Assembly (NCBI GenBank): GCA_014529385.2 | Contig: CM043955.1 | Coordinates: 138,933,108-138,997,107, forward strand | Length of the DNA: 64,000 nt | Direction of reading: 5' to 3' | DNA from: Adiantum capillus-veneris | Lineage: Eukaryota; Streptophyta; Polypodiopsida; Polypodiales; Pteridaceae | Shown: positions 1-12,666 of the stretch, one piece after another | Numbering within the stretch: position 1 is the first letter of the stretch | Layout: every line of letters starts with the position of its first letter | Position numbers and translations under genes: made by a program | Notes under the pieces: model-generated | The model's database searches: none | Told to the model about the DNA's origin: nothing | The model's input: only the letters and a program-made list of their open reading frames with translations

Positions 1-1043
1 TCAAAATTGCTCAAAATCACCACTTTTTGACAAGGAAATCCCATGAAAGAGTAAAATCCCCTTAACTCTCAATCCATATATCCAAATGACATGAAATTTG
101 GTGGGTGTGCTCAACACAACATGCAGAAGATGGGTATAATGTCAAGACTTCATTTTGGCTGCCAGAATCACCCTTTAGACATCATATGCATATGATGTCT
201 GCTCACGAATTTTTGGACAGAAATCATTTATAGGCATCCCCAAGTCTCAAGCACTGGTTTTTAAGCACTTCTACCAATTTTCATGCAAAAATGTGCTCAA
301 AATCACAAGGTTTTCTATTTTCCATTTTAGACACTTCGTCTTTTGTCTTTTGGGTGTTGCAGGTGGGTCAAAACACTAGTCTCAGTGTGTACCTAGGGTA
401 AAACCCCCCTTTTGAACACTCAAGTGCCGTCAAATTTTTCAAATTTGGTCTCCACATCCCCCTTGAGACAGTATACGCATATAATGTCCAAGTTTATAGA
501 ATTTTAGATTTTCTTCACAAAACCCTTGCACATGCCCTCTTATATGCTCAACATCAATCAGTCATGAAAAATTATCCACAGAAGCTTGTTTATTGCGTTT
601 TTACCTTCAAAAGCAAACTTTTTTGTGATTTCAAATGCAAACAAGCACTTCGCAAATAAATCAATGATGAATAGCTCTAGATCAAAATCAAATCACTTAC
701 CTAAAGTTACTCCTACACATCATATGGGGTTTTGCATCTATGAGTAGAAAAATGCTTCAATACCACACACGGACTAGCAAACGCTTTTATCACCTCACAA
801 ATAACTTGATCATCAACAACTATTCTAATCTACAACTAATACTACAAATCCTAACTAAATCTACTCAGTTGCAGACCCTCGGCAAGACACACGCTTCCTG
901 GCTATCCACTTGATCTCGAATAACCTCTTCCGGATCCACTTAAGAAAAATGATTTCTTTAGCTAAAACTAAAGCAAGCAACTATCACACGAGTGTTATTA
1001 GGAATACCTACCTAAGTCCTTGTATCTCCGATAGTGGCGCCAA
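1..1043. other. Non-coding DNA, probable internal part of an LTR element
   Basis: No convincing coding region is visible on either strand; the few short frames look random. The stretch ends at a TGGCGCC-type primer site next to an LTR-like block, so it is probably the untranslated leader of a minus-strand retrotransposon that continues beyond the left edge. That reading is inference. Confidence 0.35.
1025..1042 (-). other. tRNA-Asp-like primer binding site (degenerate)
   Basis: Read on the minus strand this is TGGCGCCACTATCGGAGA. It keeps the TGGCGCC core and part of the rest of the plant tRNA-Asp 3' complement (TGGCGCCGTTGCCGGGGA). It sits two bases inside the LTR-like block, the correct side for a minus-strand element. 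Confidence 0.4.
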
Positions 1044-1999
1044 TGTTGCAGGAGCGAAACACACCACCCATAAAGTGCATGCAACACAATCTAGATCAAC
1101 ATAATGTCAATCGAGGACTAAAATGACATGATAGGCACATGGAGGAAATATCTTTAGCTTGTCAGGCTGAGACCATCCCACGCATACAACACTCTAGAAG
1201 GCTAACTAAACCACAATCTAGAATCTCACTGCTCTCAACTACACCATCCAACCCACATACACACAAACGGAAGGAAACTCATTAAACCATACCAGAATTG
1301 TACGAAACTTAAGGAACACCATCCCCTCACTAGGAGATACTTGTCCAAAAGCCTCTACACTCAAAATACTTGATCTAGACCCATCTGCGGAAAACGCATA
1401 TGAAGATAGAGCAATATTTTGGAAGTGCCCGAAATTGAAATCTATGAGTACCTATGCGTAGCTTATGTAACCACGATTCTAATGACTACTTGCAAGCAAA
1501 AACAGACATCGTTTGATACATTTAAGACCACAAATGGCTCGTAGACGTGTCAGTGTGCGTGCTCCGTCTTGTGTGGAATGCTTGGTGTTGTCGCCGGGTA
1601 GCTCTTACCGAGGGTAGCGCGATGGTGTTGTGGAATCTCCAATGTGATGATAAACGAGCAAGGAGTAGCATCAGGATGAAGCTCACGCTCTCTCTTTTCC
1701 TCTCAACACACACAGTTGTTGACGACAACTTAAAACTTGATTATGATGAAAAGTTCTCCTTTTACAAACTGACCTAGGTACCTTATATACTAAGGCTACC
1801 ATAGGTTAAAACTAAAATAGAGTTCAAGGGGTAAAACGACTTTGTATGTACAATCTGGAAGTGTTATTGCACCCATCTCTCCAACTATACTAACGACTTA
1901 TTACAAATGATGTTTCTAACCATAATTTGTAGCAGTTCATAACTCTCAAAAAATAAGGCTTTGTTGAGTTATGTCGTATTGTTAACCCACGGGTCAACA
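1044..1999 (-). repeat. LTR-like block (956 bp), minus-strand element
   Basis: The block begins TGTTGCAGG and ends GGGTCAACA on the plus strand, so it has TG...CA ends with short inverted termini (TGTTG/CAACA). On the minus strand a TATATAAGG box lies near 1785, as expected for an LTR promoter. A TGGCGCC primer site adjoins the left edge, which makes this the 5' LTR of a minus-strand element. No second copy exists in the window, so the boundaries rest on end motifs alone. A GGGAG-type purine stretch beyond the right edge could instead be a polypurine tract. Confidence 0.45.
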
Positions 2000-2235
2000 C
2001 TCAGCAAATACTCCCACTTAATTCAAGGAATCCTTTCCTTGAGATACTTTAGATACGAGCAAACCTTGCTATGATACTAGTTGTTAGCAAAGGGAAATGT
2101 TTTTTGGCGAGCATTTTTCAACGAGCGCTTTTTTGGAATCCGACGAGGAGATTCTAAAAAGATTCTTTTCCACTTTATTCTCTCTCTCTCTCTCTCTCTC
2201 TATCTTCTCTCTTGATCCTCTTGATCCTTTGTCGG

Positions 2236-2298
<63 letters not shown>

Positions 2299-2397
2299 AA
2301 CCCCCCTCTCTCTCATAGATTTTTTCCAAGTAGAGTAGATGTAATAATCTTTACGTTCTTACTGATGTGACACCTCAACAACCTCATAACATATCGC

Positions 2398-2446
<49 letters not shown>

Positions 2447-2648
2447 GGGGCACACAAGGAGGAATATACACCTAAATCAATTTACAACAAGATTAATGCT
2501 AACAAAAAGAGAGACATTTTTAAAAAAAAAACCAAGATAATACAAAACATCTTTGCCAAAGGTCCAATTCCTACCCAGTCCATATTAACTTTGCCAGCTA
2601 CAATACATGGCAAAAAAATGTGTCACAAAATTATACAATCATGGGGCT
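2000..2648. other. Intergenic DNA with CT microsatellites
   Basis: No gene seen. The stretch holds three CT arrays, listed separately, and then AT-rich DNA leading into the 3' end of the MULE transposase. Confidence 0.6.
2181..2444. repeat. (CT)n microsatellite cluster
   Basis: Three dinucleotide arrays lie at 2181-2201, 2237-2294 and 2402-2444, separated by short unique sequence. Confidence 0.95.
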
Positions 2649-4731
2649 TTACTCTAAGTTTGTATGTGTGTGTTCACGGCTAAGAGCATTGTAGACATGT
2701 ACTTTGCTTAGCACGGGTTGATGTATGAACATGTTTTTATTTTGGCTGAATCCAAGAACTCTCAAGAAAATGAAGTACAAGTGCTCGCAAGCCAAATAAG
2801 AATTTGTCTTGGCCTCCATGTCGGTGAAATCAAGGCATGTGCAATAGGGCTCATCCTTGATGTCTGAGACAAAACCAAAATCACTATCTGACGAGCCCAT
2901 TTGGACGTTTTCTATACCCTCAAAGGATGGTGTAGGAGTCTCTTTACTACATGCCACTACATTTGTCCACATCTTTTTCCACCACTGGGAGTGCCACTGC
3001 ATGTCACACGATTGCAAGAGGGGTTCTTCTGATTGCCCACATAGCCTCATTGACCTTTCGTTTCAAAACACAAAACTTTGTCTTCTTTTTGGAATTCTCA
3101 CTCCCATATGCTATCCCTGAATCTTCCATGAAAATGATCTTCCTTGGCCTTCCATGTGTTGTGTGGTCACGTGTTTTTGCATTGTACTCTGGTCTATGTG
3201 TAAATACATCCTCAACATCAATCACAAGCGAAGGCCCTAGCTTTTTCCAAACGATTTCTTTGTCTCCTTCAACAGGGGTGTGAGCCTTATACACGAGTGT
3301 TCCAAATGTGGCCTCATCTACTACGCTTATCACTTGTACTCGTGGACTTGAGGAAACTCTTTCCTTGAGTCTCTCTAATGAAGGACCCTTACCAATATGT
3401 TTACCTTGAGAGTAAGAAACTGCCTTCGTGCTTTGTAGTATTGCATTTTCCATATCTGAAGTACACACATCATACAATGAATTATTTTTTTGAACCCTTT
3501 GCCTACAAGCTAGCTATCATGCTTGCTCTCAGCAAAGTTGGTTCTTGGAGTGTTTGCCCCATCAACACTTCTCTCTATTGCTGTCATGATGCTCCCCCAA
3601 TGTGCAATACACACCTCCCACCAACTCAACCAAGAGTCCATTGCAGGGATGTTTTTATCCATACAATTTACATTTTGCCACCATTGTTGAAGGAGACGAG
3701 ACTCCACTGTAGTTGCCTCTTTAGAGGGGACTCAACGCCACTTTTTGCACATGTCTTTGTGAGTTTGTTGAGATGAAGAGACAATGCACTTTGTGGTGTG
3801 TGCCACCATGCTTTGTTTCCAATGAAAGAGGCAAGATCGCTCTTGATGTTGTAGAACATTGTCTTTACCACCATTGAACATAGTGCAAACTGCATTCCAA
3901 TTGGCTTGAGCTTCGTCCGCCATGAATCCATGGAAATTTTCTCTCTCACATCCATAACCCTCCATAACTTCATTTATGCACTGCAAGAAAAGAATTTGTG
4001 CTTCCATGTCTTCCTCTTTCATCTCACAAGTTGCAATAGTGAGGAGATCTTGCATGCGACAACATAAGACATGCACATTAGAAAGCATGTTGTTGGTTAT
4101 TTCTTAAGATATGACAAACTTCAAAATATGTTCCTAAGACAACAAACCTTGGATCGTAAATATGGCATGCCATGGTCACCCAATCCGCCACTCGGTGGGT
4201 GTGATCAATCTGCACCCAAGTGTGCCGAAGATCTCTAGGTCCACTTCGTTGCATTTGATTAACCAAATCCAATCCAGATGCAGGACCAACCATAGACATT
4301 TTGAATACAAAGCACCACTCCCCTTCTGCTCCTTGCTCAAGAAAGCCGCTTCTATGGAAAAAATCATATGTCCAATATCTTTTTAGACGCAACATGAAGT
4401 CCACACTGAAGCTCTCATTTGTTGGCCCATTTCTTATTGCAGCCACGGACCTTTGAAACCTGTATCTCAACGTTAAATTACTTTGAAATAATATGCACAA
4501 ACAAGAGAAACAAGTAAGCATTCTCACCAATTATCCTCCACTAAGGGACCCATTGCCTCAACAACATTTAGAAATTCTTGCTCATCAAGTACATGGCTAG
4601 AGCCCCCCTCTTGCATCAAAGTTGTTGTCACAATTTCCTTTGCTATACACATTTGTACCTTTATTGCCCCTGCATGTCTATCCACACTAAGAACTCGTAC
4701 AACCATTTCTTTCGTTTTATCGGTGAGCCCT
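2649..4731 (-). pseudogene. MULE-type transposase, C-terminal part (catalytic domain to SWIM finger)
   Basis: This is the downstream half of a Mutator-like transposase, broken by stops and frameshifts. In protein order, near 4220-4140 there is WVQIDHTHRV followed by WVTMACHIYDP, the likely first catalytic Asp region. Near 3930-3896 is GFMADEAQANW, a likely second Asp block, and CLFHWK follows near 3820. Near 3130 lies HGRPRK, an AT-hook-like patch. At about 2845-2780 is a SWIM finger, CTC...CEH (CxCx(n)CxH), usual near the C terminus of plant MULE/FAR1-type transposases. The reading frame continues upstream at 11268-12134 beyond inserted element A. In an intact element the protein would bind terminal repeats and cut DNA; this copy cannot. 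Confidence 0.8.
4727..4731. repeat. Target-site duplication of element A (left, GCCCT)
   Basis: GCCCT lies directly outside the left LTR and is repeated exactly at 11268-11272 outside the right LTR remnant. Confidence 0.9.
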
Positions 4732-5306
4732 TGTGCACGTCTGTCGCACGTGTCAATGCAAGGGACTTGCCGATACACTGTGTGCGAGCCACAAATGGCT
4801 CCAAGCACGCAACTAGCCTAAACTAGTAAGCTCAAAGATGGCAATGGTGTGTCACTCATCGCTCTACGCTTGCTGTCGTGGAGGATTCCTCGCCGCGAAG
4901 AAAAAGGAGCCGCCGCTGCGCCACACTCAGCCGCTTGACTGCCACCGTGCCGCCGTCGCAATGCTCGATCACACATACTCTCTCTCTCTCTCTCACGCAT
5001 ACACACACACACACAAGGAGATGATGAAGAAGAAGATGGAGATGGAGCAAGAGCACTCTTCAATTGCACAAATGAGAGAATGAGTGAATTTTAGGTTTAG
5101 CTGACTTTTATATGTGCTCGCCCCATTCACCCTTGGGCGCCCATGCTTAGCCAACTAATCCCTTGAATGTTCCAGTTAGAGTGCGCCTCTCATCGGCGAT
5201 CACTCTTACCCTCTTCCTATTGGACCGACAAGCCCGGTACCTGACTCTACCAAATAAATAATACGGCGTCCGTCTTAGGTGATAGGAATGTGCGTAAGGG
5301 TTAACA
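4732..5306 (-). repeat. 3' LTR of element A
   Basis: 575 bp with TGTGC...TTAACA ends on the plus strand. It aligns along its length with the LTRs at 18514, 43205 and 51524. A minus-strand TATA box (CTTTTATAT at 5105-5113) and a short CT/CA array near 4980-5015 are conserved in the family. Confidence 0.9.
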
Positions 5307-5320
5307 TGCCCCCCTTCCTC
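5307..5320 (-). other. Polypurine tract of element A
   Basis: On the minus strand the bases just before the 3' LTR read AGGAAGGGGGGCA, a normal plus-strand primer for LTR elements. The same tract is present in copy B at 43783-43796. Confidence 0.85.
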
Positions 5321-6954
5321 ATGTAGACTCTGTCCTCAGAAGCTATTGAGTTGAAGCTCGTTCATCGAGGTGGAAGAGCATTTGAGATGATTGTCCTTAG
5401 CCTTCTTCAGTCACTGCAAAATCAAACAACATTGGCACATTAATTGCATTCTCATATACAATTAAAAAGCATATGCAGTTGTAGGCAGACAATTTGATTG
5501 GTAACAGAATTTTAAACCATTTTTCAGCAATAAACATTAAATTGTAATATAATCAAATGCATAAACAATTGTAAAGGTAAAAAATTAAACAAGCCTGGGG
5601 TCGCTAATTTAACAGTCGAAAGGCACTAAAGATCGACTATTAATACCATGGGCAAGCTTCTCAATTTTCTCTGGTCAATTAAGTTGTTTAATCGTGAGAG
5701 CCAAGTATTCATGTCTGAGGGCCGACTAGAGGCTATACCTAGAAGACCTTGTAGTTAAGCTACGATAAAAGGAATTGCTCATGAAATCATCGCCTGGCTT
5801 ATTTCCTTTTCTTTGACCCCCCAAAGTCTTTTCACATTGTTTCAATTTTGATGTGTGTGCTTATTTTGTATGCCTTGGGTTTTTTGCTTTTCAAGGAAAA
5901 GCGCCCACAGTGGGAACCTCTAGGGCTCTAGTACCATAGGCGATACATGCGAGTGAAGTACCAAATCAAGCTGAGATTTCTCTTCCAGCTTAAGATTTTA
6001 CATTGTGGCACTTTGATTTTTATTGTTTGTACGTTTTCAACATTTTAATTTTGTACCTTTGGGGGGTCATATAACACTGTTACCCTTCCCAGGCTCATCA
6101 CATTAGTAAACTCCCTTTATAATACTTAAGTTAAAGGTCAATAGGGACTAAGCCCACTAGAAAACCCTAGTACATTTCACACAATGCTGCCTAAATCGGA
6201 TTAAGAACCTAAATAACCATTGATTATTAGGAAGGCATTCCCCATGGTATTAAGAGAAGATCTCTAATGCTTAGCTTGGTCAAACTAGCTTAGTCGAGAC
6301 TGCTTGATTTTTAAACCTAGACAAGTGATTATGACAAAAAATTACATTGAATTTAATGTTTGATACTAAGAAAATGTGCTAAATATTATGCTACCAATTA
6401 CAATTAAAGCAGACAAACATAGATGCAAAGAAGATAAGGGGCCATGCTAATGGACAAGAAACACCTGTTTGTGTTGATGATCGTACTTGATTTGAAAAGT
6501 GGACGAGAGGAAGATTCCATGAAGGTCCAAATCCTAACAACAGCAACATGTTCCTGTAGAGACGAGGAAACACAAAGAATACCTCTAGAAGGCACATCAG
6601 TGGGAAAAAAGATCTTTGTTAATCACTAAACTCTAAAACAGAAACACTCATATTGTACTAACCTACCTACCCTCCATCACTCGAGTGATGAGGATCAAAG
6701 GTGTTTGATGACATAGGTTTCTGTTTCAGTGTACCGGTTGTGAATGTGTAGGTATGGTCAATGTTTTGACTTTTATTGTGCATACTCGTTTGCTAATTGC
6801 TCTTGTTCTTTACTTTTTTTTGTTTTTTGTGAATATAAGGCTTTATATATACATTCCCTAAGATTGGTGATTGAGAGGTCAGGGAAAGAAGGGTAAGAGG
6901 GAAATAATTCAATAGGCTCACGTGAATGAAGACTTCCCCCCTTCCTTGGGTAGG
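5321..6954. other. 3' untranslated internal DNA of element A
   Basis: No coding region seen. The stretch aligns closely by eye with 43797-45415 of element B, so it is conserved non-coding element sequence between the last frame and the polypurine tract. Confidence 0.75.
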
Positions 6955-9900
6955 TCATAGTGTTTGAAATGTGCTCGTCACCCTTTGAAACCAATTGTTC
7001 CAGTTGGTAATAGGTGAGGATTTTTGCCAGTAGTTTTCTATTACCTTAGGTGCCTCGTCGAGTTGCAAGGGTAGTAAGGTACTCTCCCAGGATCGAACTT
7101 GAAGTGGTTCATCAGGTGATTCTTGAACACTGGGAGGTGTGGATTCCTTTGTAGCTTCATGGAGATCCACTATTGTAGGTGGAGGCTGTGGAGAAGCTTT
7201 TACCTCTATGGATGCATTACGTGAGGAGCTAGAAGCTTCATGGGACTCCCCCCTTCCTGAGCTAGGTGGAACAAATCGTTCTTTCTTCGGTACTTAAACT
7301 AGCTCTGGAGCGGGTTTGTAACATTCTGTGATTTTTTTCTTTCCGCGATCGTTGATTCGTTTTGGAGCTACGGAATTGGGCTCACATGGGTCAGGTGACA
7401 GGTAAGAACATAATCTACATTTTGGCACCCAGATTTGATCATTTCCTTGATAGTAGCCTTGGGCTTCCAATAGTCATTTAGGAATCCAACGCAATGTTTC
7501 TTTACATCTCTTATGGCGAGTGGGACATTTCTTAGAAGGCTTCTATTTTTTAGCACTAGCTATGGTCGCTAAAGAAGCTTTAGGGACCCACTTGTATGTT
7601 TTCTTCGTTATATTAGAATGAGTCTTGTCAGAAGCTATATGCATTGCTTATAGAATATTTAAGGGTACGGGAATTTCATCCCCCTAAGGTGTTACCCAGG
7701 TCATCCCCGTGTTTCCCCAAGTGTCTATGGTTGCTGCTAGGTGGACCCAATCCACATTGTCCGACTCAGTCATCCTAGGTAGTACATCCATATAAGGAGA
7801 ATCTTCCCCGACATGAGTGTCCGCTTTACACGTGTAACAATACTGCAATGGGGCCGAGTGAACTGTGGTGTCAGATCTATGATCAATTATAAACCTGTTT
7901 CCTAGAGGATGTGCTCGACCAGTTACAAGATCCACTCGAATGACAGAGTCTTGGAACTGCAAGTAGACATGGTTTTTAGACCAGTCATGCACCATTTTTG
8001 CTTCCCTCATGAAAGGACGTCCTAAGATCATCTCAGATGCCATAGTGTGCTTGGAGAAATTCATAACAATGAAGGTAATTCTTATTTTATGTCCAAAGAC
8101 CTTGATCTTGAGATCTTCTAGCATCCCAATAGGTTTAACAATAGACCCATTGGCCATCTTCACTACTATGGTTGTGGTTGCAAGGTGATGTCTTCCCATA
8201 GTTTCCCAACAATTTTTAGTCACAATGCTAACCCCAATGCCACCATCAAGGATTCCCTTCATAGATAATCCCTTAGTAGTGATTGGTACGGTCGCATTGG
8301 ATTCATCACCCTCAAAGTATTGTCCCAACTTGTTAACAGGTATTTCTATAACAAGGTTCTCATCTAGGTTGGGTTGTGGATCTAAGTGTTCCTCCTCTAT
8401 TGGCATCTCCCCAGCTCCATCCATCTGTGAAAATTGTGGTAGCCCAAACTTTAGTTCTCCATTGAGGAAGGATCGAAGAGCTGAGACTAGCTCATGGTCT
8501 TTATATAGTTTGGACATGATGGTGGTTCTAACTTCTGAAGACATGAAATCCATCAATTTGGCAATGTTTAACGGCACCTTTTGGGCTTTAGTCCCTTGAC
8601 GTGGGGAAGATGGGATCTCCATTTCTTCGATAGGATCAGGTAGTCCCTCTGTAAACATTCTTTCCATCAAGAAGTGAGTACGCCCACTTTCCCATGACTT
8701 TAAGTCACTTTTTTCTTGGATGACACTAGGTATGGCTAAGGGTCTATGGACTTGGTGAGGTTGTTGTTGCGTAGGGAACACGGTGTTTGTAATCTGGATC
8801 TACCTAGGTGTTGGTTCTAGATCCCTTTGGGTATCTTCTCCAAACTCCTTAATTGCTTGACTCGCTTGATCTCCTCTGTAGGGTTTGGATAAGTTCCTAT
8901 CTTCTTCTTGGATCCTGGCCATTGTGGCTCATGAAGATCTTCCTTGTTGGTTTCTATCTTAGTGGTTGTTTTGGTCTCCATGGTTTCACCTGAATCAGAA
9001 TCCTCTTCAGCGTCGTTCATATATACAGGGTCGTCACCAGTCCCTATGTTGGTCTTTGAAATGGGGTCTGACTTCGCTGCTTTTTGCGATCTCTTCCTTT
9101 GTGTTTTCTTCTTTTTTTGAGATTGGGCAATTGATGCCGTGTCTCTTTCCTCAAGAATATAATTTTCTTTTTGGAGCATCGATCGTGTGAGTACGCTTAC
9201 CGGTACCACATGTGTACTTTGTGATGGCTCCTCGGTAACCTCAATCAAGTTTAATGGTGTGATCTTCGGTGCATTTGGATTATTTGGACATTGGGCAATC
9301 AAATGATCTATGCCACATCGATTACACATGAGTATCGCCATTCTAGACGTGCTCACTTGATTGGTTTGCATTAGTAGGGCGTTCTTTTGTAGCCTAATAG
9401 GACACTCGGCCACACGATGTGGACCTCCACACTCATAGCATTAGCGCATCCATCCCATAGGAAATATTAGGGTCTATATCTTTCTCACAGCCTTCCAAAC
9501 AAGCAATGGATGGCTCACAACCCACTTGATTCACAGAAGTGATTCTAGGATGTGGTGGTTTCGGTCCTAGCACTGGAGGTGGTAAGGGTGTTGTTTAAAC
9601 AACATTTTGGGCCCTAGGGACCATGTGTTGTGACGTTTGTTCAAGAGGTGGGACCGGCATCAATGTAGGCACTCAAGGTGTGTCTGTCCATGCTAAGGTT
9701 GGTCTATTGGCCATCGCACGCTTAAATACTATGCAATCCTTAGCTTGATGACCATACCTCCCACATGCATTGCAGTTCCCATTGAATTTTACTCTAAAAG
9801 TAGGGCATTCACTAGTGCTATGCGGTCCATAGCATATTGAGCACCATTGTTGCTCCCTTGTTGGATACATATGATTGTTTTGCGGAGCACGATTGTCTCT

Positions 9901-11090
9901 AAGACTCTCTTGAATGGCCTTGATGATATCTACTAAAGTCATCTCAGATATCTTTGACTCCTTAGCAATAGGCTTTAGGGTCATTGGCTGATGCCCCGAT
10001 GCTTGCGAGCTAATAGATTTAGGCTCAACAGACACTTTTTCTCCTTGAATCATTAAATTATCCTCCAATTGGATCGCATTGGTGATGACTGCTTCCCAAG
10101 TGGTGATACCTCTAATGACTAGGCTATTGTAGATATCCTCATGTCGTAATCTCCTAATGAATCTATCAAGCAATTTGATTATTATTGAAGTGCTCATTTG
10201 GATTACAAAGAGAATTCAAATGCTTCAAGCGACTAATAAAGTCTCTCACCGACTCTTCTTCCTCTCGTTGGGCTTTCTGGAGCTGAGAGGCTACACCCCA
10301 AAGCACTCCCTCTCGTATGTATTCTTTCAATAATAATCTCCTAAGAGTAGGGTAAACCGTTTTTTCTTCCACCCTTAGGGTTCTATACCAATCCCTAGCC
10401 TTTCCACTTAAGGTTAGGCTTAAAGCATTACTCTTATGCATGTCATTGTGTTCTCCTAGTGAATCGCAATTTTTTCAAACACTTCGATATGCTTTCTCAC
10501 ACCCCCATCTCCACTAAATTTTTGTGTGAGCTTGGTTATTTTTACTACCTTACTTCTAGGTTCTCTATCAGGCGTGTTACGCATATTCTCAGCAATAGAT
10601 CGATCGATAGCTTAAGCAAATGTTGCCAAGTCACCTAAGTGAGCAAGCACCGTGGGTGAAGGCCCTCCAGAGACTACATGTGGAGTAGGTATTGGCATTG
10701 GTCTTGGCGTATAGGAAGCCCTTGGGTTCCACGTTTGGTATGGTGTTGTGCCATGTGGCGGCCCAAAGTTCATATGTGTGGCCCTAGGCATAGTAGACGT
10801 CGGATGTGACATGCTAATGCTAGCCGGTATGGTCCCATGGAAATAAGAGCTTGGATGTTGTGGTTGTGGAGCATAGGGAGGGGTAGGGGCTACATGAGTA
10901 CGAGGACCCATGGGTGTATATGATTGGTACACACTTGTAGGTACTGTTGCAACCATTGAGATATCATGTAACGGTGCTTTACTAACAAATGAGGTCCATG
11001 GCGTGCTTCTCGGTATGCCCATCATTGGGGTAGGCATGGTAGCCGTGGTATTATCAAGGGAAAGATGAGCTAGACTTGGAAAAGTAAAGC
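6955..11090 (-). pseudogene. Gag-protease polyprotein of element A, broken
   Basis: Fragments on the minus strand match the element B proteins in order: a proline-rich Gag segment (11037-10612), the capsid-like domain (10441-9900, with LSGKARDWYRTL), zinc knuckles WCSICYGPHSTSEC and CNACGRYGHQAKDC (near 9850-9750), a further knuckle CNRCGIDHLIAQC (near 9330), and an aspartic protease (8781-7684) with ILDGGIGVSI and ILGRPF. Several stops and frameshifts separate the fragments. An in-frame TAA at 7294-7296 is followed by 112 open codons ending at 6955; element B has a stop at the same codon. The CNRCGIDH knuckle is in one frame here, whereas B has lost a base there. Confidence 0.85.
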
Positions 11091-11092
11091 TA

Positions 11093-11267
11093 TCACCCTT
11101 GGGCGCCCATGCTTAGCAATCCCTTGAATATTCCAATTAGAGTGTGCCTCTCATCGGCGATCACTCTTACCCTTTTCCTATTGGACCGACAAGCCCACTA
11201 CTTGACTCTACCAAATAAATAATACGGCGTCCGTCTTAGGTGGTAGGAATGTGCGTGAGGGTTAACA
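11093..11267 (-). repeat. 5' LTR remnant of element A
   Basis: 175 bp that align with 5127-5306 of the left LTR, with several base differences and a small deletion. The inner edge is a deletion junction at TCACCCTT, and the outer edge is the original LTR end GTTAACA. Confidence 0.9.
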
Positions 11268-11272
11268 GCCCT
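11268..11272. repeat. Target-site duplication of element A (right, GCCCT)
   Basis: Exact copy of 4727-4731, directly outside the LTR end GTTAACA. Confidence 0.9.
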
Positions 11273-12134
11273 TTTAACGACCCATCCCTCGTGTCATGTT
11301 GGTGAGTTCCTTGATGTACCATCAATGTGCTCATGCTTTCATTCCTTGGCATGACATAATATATGAAGCAATTACATGTATGCATATAAATGGGTGGTTG
11401 GCCGCAATAGTGACAAGTAAGCTTGCCACTAAATCCATCGCAAAACTCGCCCATGCAAGGTAATTTTAGCATACTACCATCGAAATGCATTGTGTTTGAC
11501 TTCCCAAAAACCAATTTGGAACAAGTTCCATTGAAACACTTTAGAGCACCTGCACACTTACTTTTGCAACACACTCTAGGAAACGCGATGTTCGAGGTTT
11601 GCGGTTTTGTCCAATGGTGTGGATCATACTTATGTTCCATAGCATCCATTAGATGAACCTTTTCTAGGGTCGGTGGAAACTCAAAAAGCATGTTACCATT
11701 GTGCACCATTCGTTGGACTTCGTCATTGCATTAAAAAATGACAAAATACTATTTGTACTCCTTATCTCGGTAGAGTTTTGCAATGGTTGCTCTCCAAAGA
11801 TTTGTTCCTTGCTTGGACTAGTAAGGTCTATGTAGGAAACATCCACCAAGGGAGCAGCCGCGCCACTCGAATTTAAGACTATGACATCTTCAATTAGCAC
11901 CACAAACTTTGTAGAGAGAGATTCATCCACAACATAAAAATCCTCTCCCAAGCGATTGCTTGTCCTCTCCATTGGCATTGTCAACTCTCCACTCCCAACC
12001 ATGACAATTGCATGTAGAGCAGTAAATGTTTGTGGCGCAACACGATCTTGTAGATATTTAACCCCAAAAATAATATTCCTATTGATAAAGGGAAAATCCC
12101 TTTCCAAAGAAGGGAAAACTATAGTGCATGACAT
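11268..12134 (-). pseudogene. MULE-type transposase, N-terminal part
   Basis: The upstream half of the transposase whose downstream half is at 2649-4731. A frame starting at 12134 (MSCTIVFPSLERDF) shifts near 11710 into a cysteine/histidine-rich zinc-finger region (CCKSKCAGALKC, later LTCHYCGQ, ending HQGTHQHD). That order resembles the DNA-binding N terminus of plant MULE transposases. The frame runs to the GCCCT duplication and is resumed in phase at 4731, so the two halves were one gene before element A inserted. Upstream of 12134 the DNA is AT-rich and probably held the promoter. Confidence 0.75.
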
Positions 12135-12299
12135 GATAGTAGAGTTGAAAAGATAAGCACTAGATTGAAAAGATGAGAGTGAAAGTGTTTAATTGTGTTA
12201 AGAGTTAAGGCATTTTATATTAATCCTAATAGCTATTACTAATATTTAATAATTTTTTAAATCCAAATTAAATTTAAATTTTTAAAAATTGCATTCCCT

Positions 12300-12339
<40 letters not shown>

Positions 12340-12635
12340 AGAGCCCCTCATGGGTGCCGCCCTCTCTCCCCCCCCCCCCCCCCCCTCTCTCTCTCTCTCT
12401 CTCTTTCTTCTCCCATCCCACTCCCTGTGGGAACCGTCCAAAGCCGGCTCTCTCTCTCTCTCTCCCCTTACCCCCTTCCCCCGTGGAAATTGGTCCCCCC
12501 TTCTTCTCTCTCGTTCCCTCCCCCATGGGAACCACTCTCTTTCTATCACCCAAGTGTGGTAGATTGGTTATGCCATTTCCCTTTTGAAATTCTTTTCTTC
12601 TTCTTCTTTCTCTCTTCCCCATATGTGGCCTATTT

Positions 12636-12666
<31 letters not shown>

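Larger units (their letters stand above)
4732..11267 (-). mobile_element. LTR retrotransposon copy A, Gag-protease type, decayed and internally deleted
   Basis: A minus-strand LTR element of the same family as copy B (43205-52125). It has a 3' LTR (4732-5306), a polypurine tract, about 2 kb of 3' untranslated DNA, broken protease and gag frames, and a 175-bp remnant of the 5' LTR (11093-11267). Flanking GCCCT duplications show that both outer ends are original, so the missing 5' part was deleted after insertion. The deletion joins gag codons to the LTR at about 11093 and removes the primer site, the leader and roughly 310 Gag residues. The element interrupts the MULE transposase gene. No reverse transcriptase or integrase frame is visible. 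Confidence 0.9.

Noticed and set aside
2097-2318. Open frame rich in Leu-Ser over the CT array
   Set aside because: It is translation of a (CT)n microsatellite, not a gene. The same applies to frames over 12289-12777, 38069-38368, 42388-42621 and 54476-54868.
2340-2648. Left terminal inverted repeat of the MULE
   Set aside because: I looked for a matching inverted copy near 12.2-13.3 kb and 17.3-17.9 kb and saw none convincing.
4818-5083. Open frames on both strands inside the LTRs (also at 18600-18986, 43291-43574 and 51610-51977)
   Set aside because: They are conserved only because the LTR is repeated. They cross CT/CA arrays of varying length and have no protein motifs.
8225-8599. Plus-strand frame opposite the element A protease
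   Set aside because: It lies antisense to the conserved protease and lacks any recognised domain.
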